Shown here piece after piece: positions 22,152-23,855 of a DNA stretch of 23,855 nucleotides. The stretch is taken from positions 1-23,855 of the IMG/VR virus record IMGVR_UViG_3300035158_000239. The stretch is one strand, 5' to 3'. The position numbers and the translations under genes were made by a program. Source of the stretch: a virus. How positions within the stretch are numbered: position 1 is the first letter of the stretch; each line of letters starts with the position of its first letter. The notes under the pieces were generated by a model, which saw nothing but the letters and a program-made list of their open reading frames with translations, was not told the DNA's origin and did no database searches.

Positions 22152-23648
22152 ATGGTTGACAGAACCCTTCCAACATTAACTGAAACGTCCGCTCCTGCGG
22201 ATACAAGCCTTTTTCTTATCCGCCGCAACGGGCAGACAGAAGATGAAAAGGTTACAGGGCTTAATCTGAAGGCCTATATGAGTGATGCGCCAACAATTTC
22301 AGGCGGCACAATCAATAACGCCGTTATTGGCGGTTCAACGCCAGCAGCAGGAACATTTACAACACTGGTTGCCAACAGCATAGACACTGGACAAGGCGCG
22401 GCTGAATGTTACGCAATGGATCAGGCAGTTCAGACAACAGATGCTGTCCAGTTTAGCAGCCTGACATTGACCACTGATTTGGCTGTTGCGCATGGCGGAA
22501 CGGGTTCTTCAACAGCTTCAGGCGCGCGCACAAACCTTGGGTTAACAATTGGCTCTGACGTTCAGGCATATGACGCTGGACTGGCTTCTATTGCTGGACT
22601 GACAACAGCGGCAAACAAGGGAATTTACACCACTGCATTGGACACATACGCAGTTTATGACCTGTCTGCTGGTGGACGTGCACTTTCCAATGTAGCAGGA
22701 ACAGCCAACACATTCCCTTATTTCAGTGCGCTAAACACAGTTACGCTTGGAAGTATCACAGCCGCTGGCCTTGCACTTCTTGATGACGCAGACGCAGCAG
22801 CACAGCGCACAACGCTTGGTCTGGTTATAGGCACAAACGTTCAAGCTTATGACGCAGGGCTTCAGTCAATTGCAGGATTGACAACTGCTGCTGACCGCAT
22901 GATTTACACAACAGCGTCTGACACATATGCAGTAGCAACGCTAACCAGCTTTGCAAGAACGCTTCTTGATGACGGCAATGCTTCAACGGCGCGCACAACG
23001 CTTGGTCTTGGCACTATCGCAACGCAGGCGGCAAACAATGTTTCAATAACAGGCGGTTCTATCACTGGGATCGCAGATCTGGCAGTTGCAGACGGCGGCA
23101 CTGGTGCTTCAACTGCTGGCGGCGCGCGCACCAACCTTGGCCTTGGAAGTATTGCAACACAAGACGCGAACAATGTCACGATTTCAGGCGGGGCGATTAC
23201 AGGCATTTCCGATATTGCGATCGCCGACGGCGGCACAGGAGCAAGCACTGCTGCTGCTGCCAGAACCAATCTTGGTCTTGAAATTGGTGTTAATGTTCAG
23301 GCATATGACGCAGATGCTTTGGTTGATTATTTTGAAAGCTCGGAGATAACAGTAAGCGCAGGGAGCAAAACGTATTCAGCATCACACGGTCTTGGCGCAA
23401 CCCCGCGCTTGATTAAGGCGATTCTTGTCTGTAAAACAGCAGACCTAAACTATGCCGTTGGCGATGAAGTTGATTTGTCTGGGTGTAATAACGACAGTGG
23501 TAATACAGCTTCTGCTTACTATAGCAACTCCACAAACGTTGTTTACTCGCAGGCAAGCAATATACAGCTAACAGATGGTGCTGGCGGCGGCGGGATTAGC
23601 ACAATTGATTACAGTGATTGGAAACTAGTGTTTAGGGCTTGGCTATGA
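22152..23648 (+). CDS. Tail fibre protein with tandem repeats
   Basis: The 498-residue protein has an N-terminal virion-binding region (LPTLTETSAPADTSLFLIRR), a long shaft of repeats (107-388), and a C-terminal head (395-498). The shaft has units built on ADGGTGASTAxxARTNLGL and VQAYDAGLxSIAGLTTAA, a common phage fibre repeat that trimerises as beta-helix or collagen-like rod. The head starts with a SHGLGATPRLIKAILVCKTA segment, has a GNTASAYYSNSTNVVYSQAS patch and ends WKLVFRAWL, and is the likely receptor-binding part. It follows the small acidic gene without a gap and overlaps the next by ATGA. Confidence 0.85.
   Translation: MVDRTLPTLTETSAPADTSLFLIRRNGQTEDEKVTGLNLKAYMSDAPTISGGTINNAVIGGSTPAAGTFTTLVANSIDTGQGAAECYAMDQAVQTTDAVQFSSLTLTTDLAVAHGGTGSSTASGARTNLGLTIGSDVQAYDAGLASIAGLTTAANKGIYTTALDTYAVYDLSAGGRALSNVAGTANTFPYFSALNTVTLGSITAAGLALLDDADAAAQRTTLGLVIGTNVQAYDAGLQSIAGLTTAADRMIYTTASDTYAVATLTSFARTLLDDGNASTARTTLGLGTIATQAANNVSITGGSITGIADLAVADGGTGASTAGGARTNLGLGSIATQDANNVTISGGAITGISDIAIADGGTGASTAAAARTNLGLEIGVNVQAYDADALVDYFESSEITVSAGSKTYSASHGLGATPRLIKAILVCKTADLNYAVGDEVDLSGCNNDSGNTASAYYSNSTNVVYSQASNIQLTDGAGGGGISTIDYSDWKLVFRAWL
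22470..23315 (+). repeat. Tandem coding repeats in tail fibre shaft
   Basis: Related blocks of about 35-90 codons recur with drift. GGCGGCAC(T/A)GG(T/A)GC lies near 23094 and 23228, with a divergent copy near 22495. GTTCAGGCATATGACGC or a close variant lies near 22560, 22847 and 23295. Recombination between them could change shaft length. Confidence 0.75.
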
Positions 23649-23855
23649 CCACAAAGTATTATTATAAAAACGGAAAATTTGTCGGTTCACATACGGGTGA
23701 TCAGGGTAAAAAGCCGCATTTTTTTGAAGGCTGTACTGCTAAGAACAGTCCGCCAAAAAACAGTGTTGGTTCCTATGCCGACAAACGTCGTAAAGCGTAC
23801 CAGCAACATGAAGGCCTTCCAGATAATGTTTGGGACAATATCGACGAAATATGGA
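23645..23855 (+). CDS. Hypothetical protein, 3' end cut by window edge
   Basis: The start ATG overlaps the tail fibre stop codon (ATGA), and 70 codons are visible. The product (MTTKYYYKNGKFVGSHTGDQ...) is basic and polar, with YADKRRKAYQQHEG and DNVWDNIDEIW near the cut. It resembles small proteins of unknown function downstream of phage fibres. Because the end is missing, no function is assigned. Confidence 0.6.
   Translation, partial: MTTKYYYKNGKFVGSHTGDQGKKPHFFEGCTAKNSPPKNSVGSYADKRRKAYQQHEGLPDNVWDNIDEIW

Noticed and set aside
22152-23648. Diversity-generating retroelement target in the tail fibre
   Set aside because: No reverse transcriptase or template repeat is in the window; the repeats are ordinary fibre shaft units.

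Overview
The window is about 24 kb of a tailed-phage genome (or prophage), with an early/replication block on the minus strand (1-4127) and a packaging-to-tail-fibre block on the plus strand (4534-23855), divided by a 406-bp AT-rich divergent control region. The structural genes point to a short-tailed podovirus-type virion: Sf6-like small terminase, large terminase, P22-like portal, Gp49-family protein, acidic scaffold, N4-gp56-family major capsid protein, gp4-like adaptor, gp10-like tail hub, ejection-type proteins (one with an S74 chaperone domain, one with a transglycosylase domain) and a repeat-rich tail fibre. No integrase, tRNA or rRNA gene is seen, so lifestyle is undecided. The host cannot be named. 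Ribosome binding sites such as AGAAAGGA pair well with a 16S tail ending in CCUCCUUUCU, as in many alpha- and beta-proteobacteria and in Firmicutes, and less well with the enteric tail; this is only a hint.

Left block (minus strand, read right to left): a double ribbon-helix-helix protein with a zinc ribbon, a C5-cytosine DNA methyltransferase, a TOPRIM primase / VirE-type helicase abutting it, then two tiny overlapping ORFs at the window edge. Nested inside the methyltransferase gene, same strand and different frame, is a second long ORF with its own Shine-Dalgarno; its product looks like a genuine, recurrent phage protein family. The control region (4128-4533) carries two perfect 13-bp palindromes over the probable promoter of the ribbon-helix-helix gene, five copies of the octamer GTGTRAGA in both orientations, an AT-rich tract and GC-flanked palindromes.

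Right block (plus strand): terminase small subunit, a tiny two-helix membrane protein, an acidic protein, a strong terminator, then large terminase through tail fibre with short gaps or overlaps. A family-2-like glycosyltransferase sits between capsid and tail genes. Hairpin terminators follow the capsid gene and the gene after it, and a 208-nt hairpin-rich leader precedes the capsid gene.

The standout is at 10214-10245, in the gap between the Gp49-family gene and the scaffold gene: a single, complete 32-nt type I-C CRISPR repeat, with no second repeat and no cas gene in the window. Its 7-bp stem and 11-nt 3' handle (TGGATTGAAAC) match the Cas5d processing substrate. A solitary repeat unit in a phage is the hallmark of RNA anti-CRISPRs (Racrs), which mimic crRNA repeats and titrate Cas proteins. 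The right half of the repeat can also pair with the bases just downstream to form a terminator-like hairpin followed by six T, so repeat fold and terminator fold are mutually exclusive. This is a candidate RNA-based inhibitor of type I-C immunity, possibly with a built-in terminator or switch.
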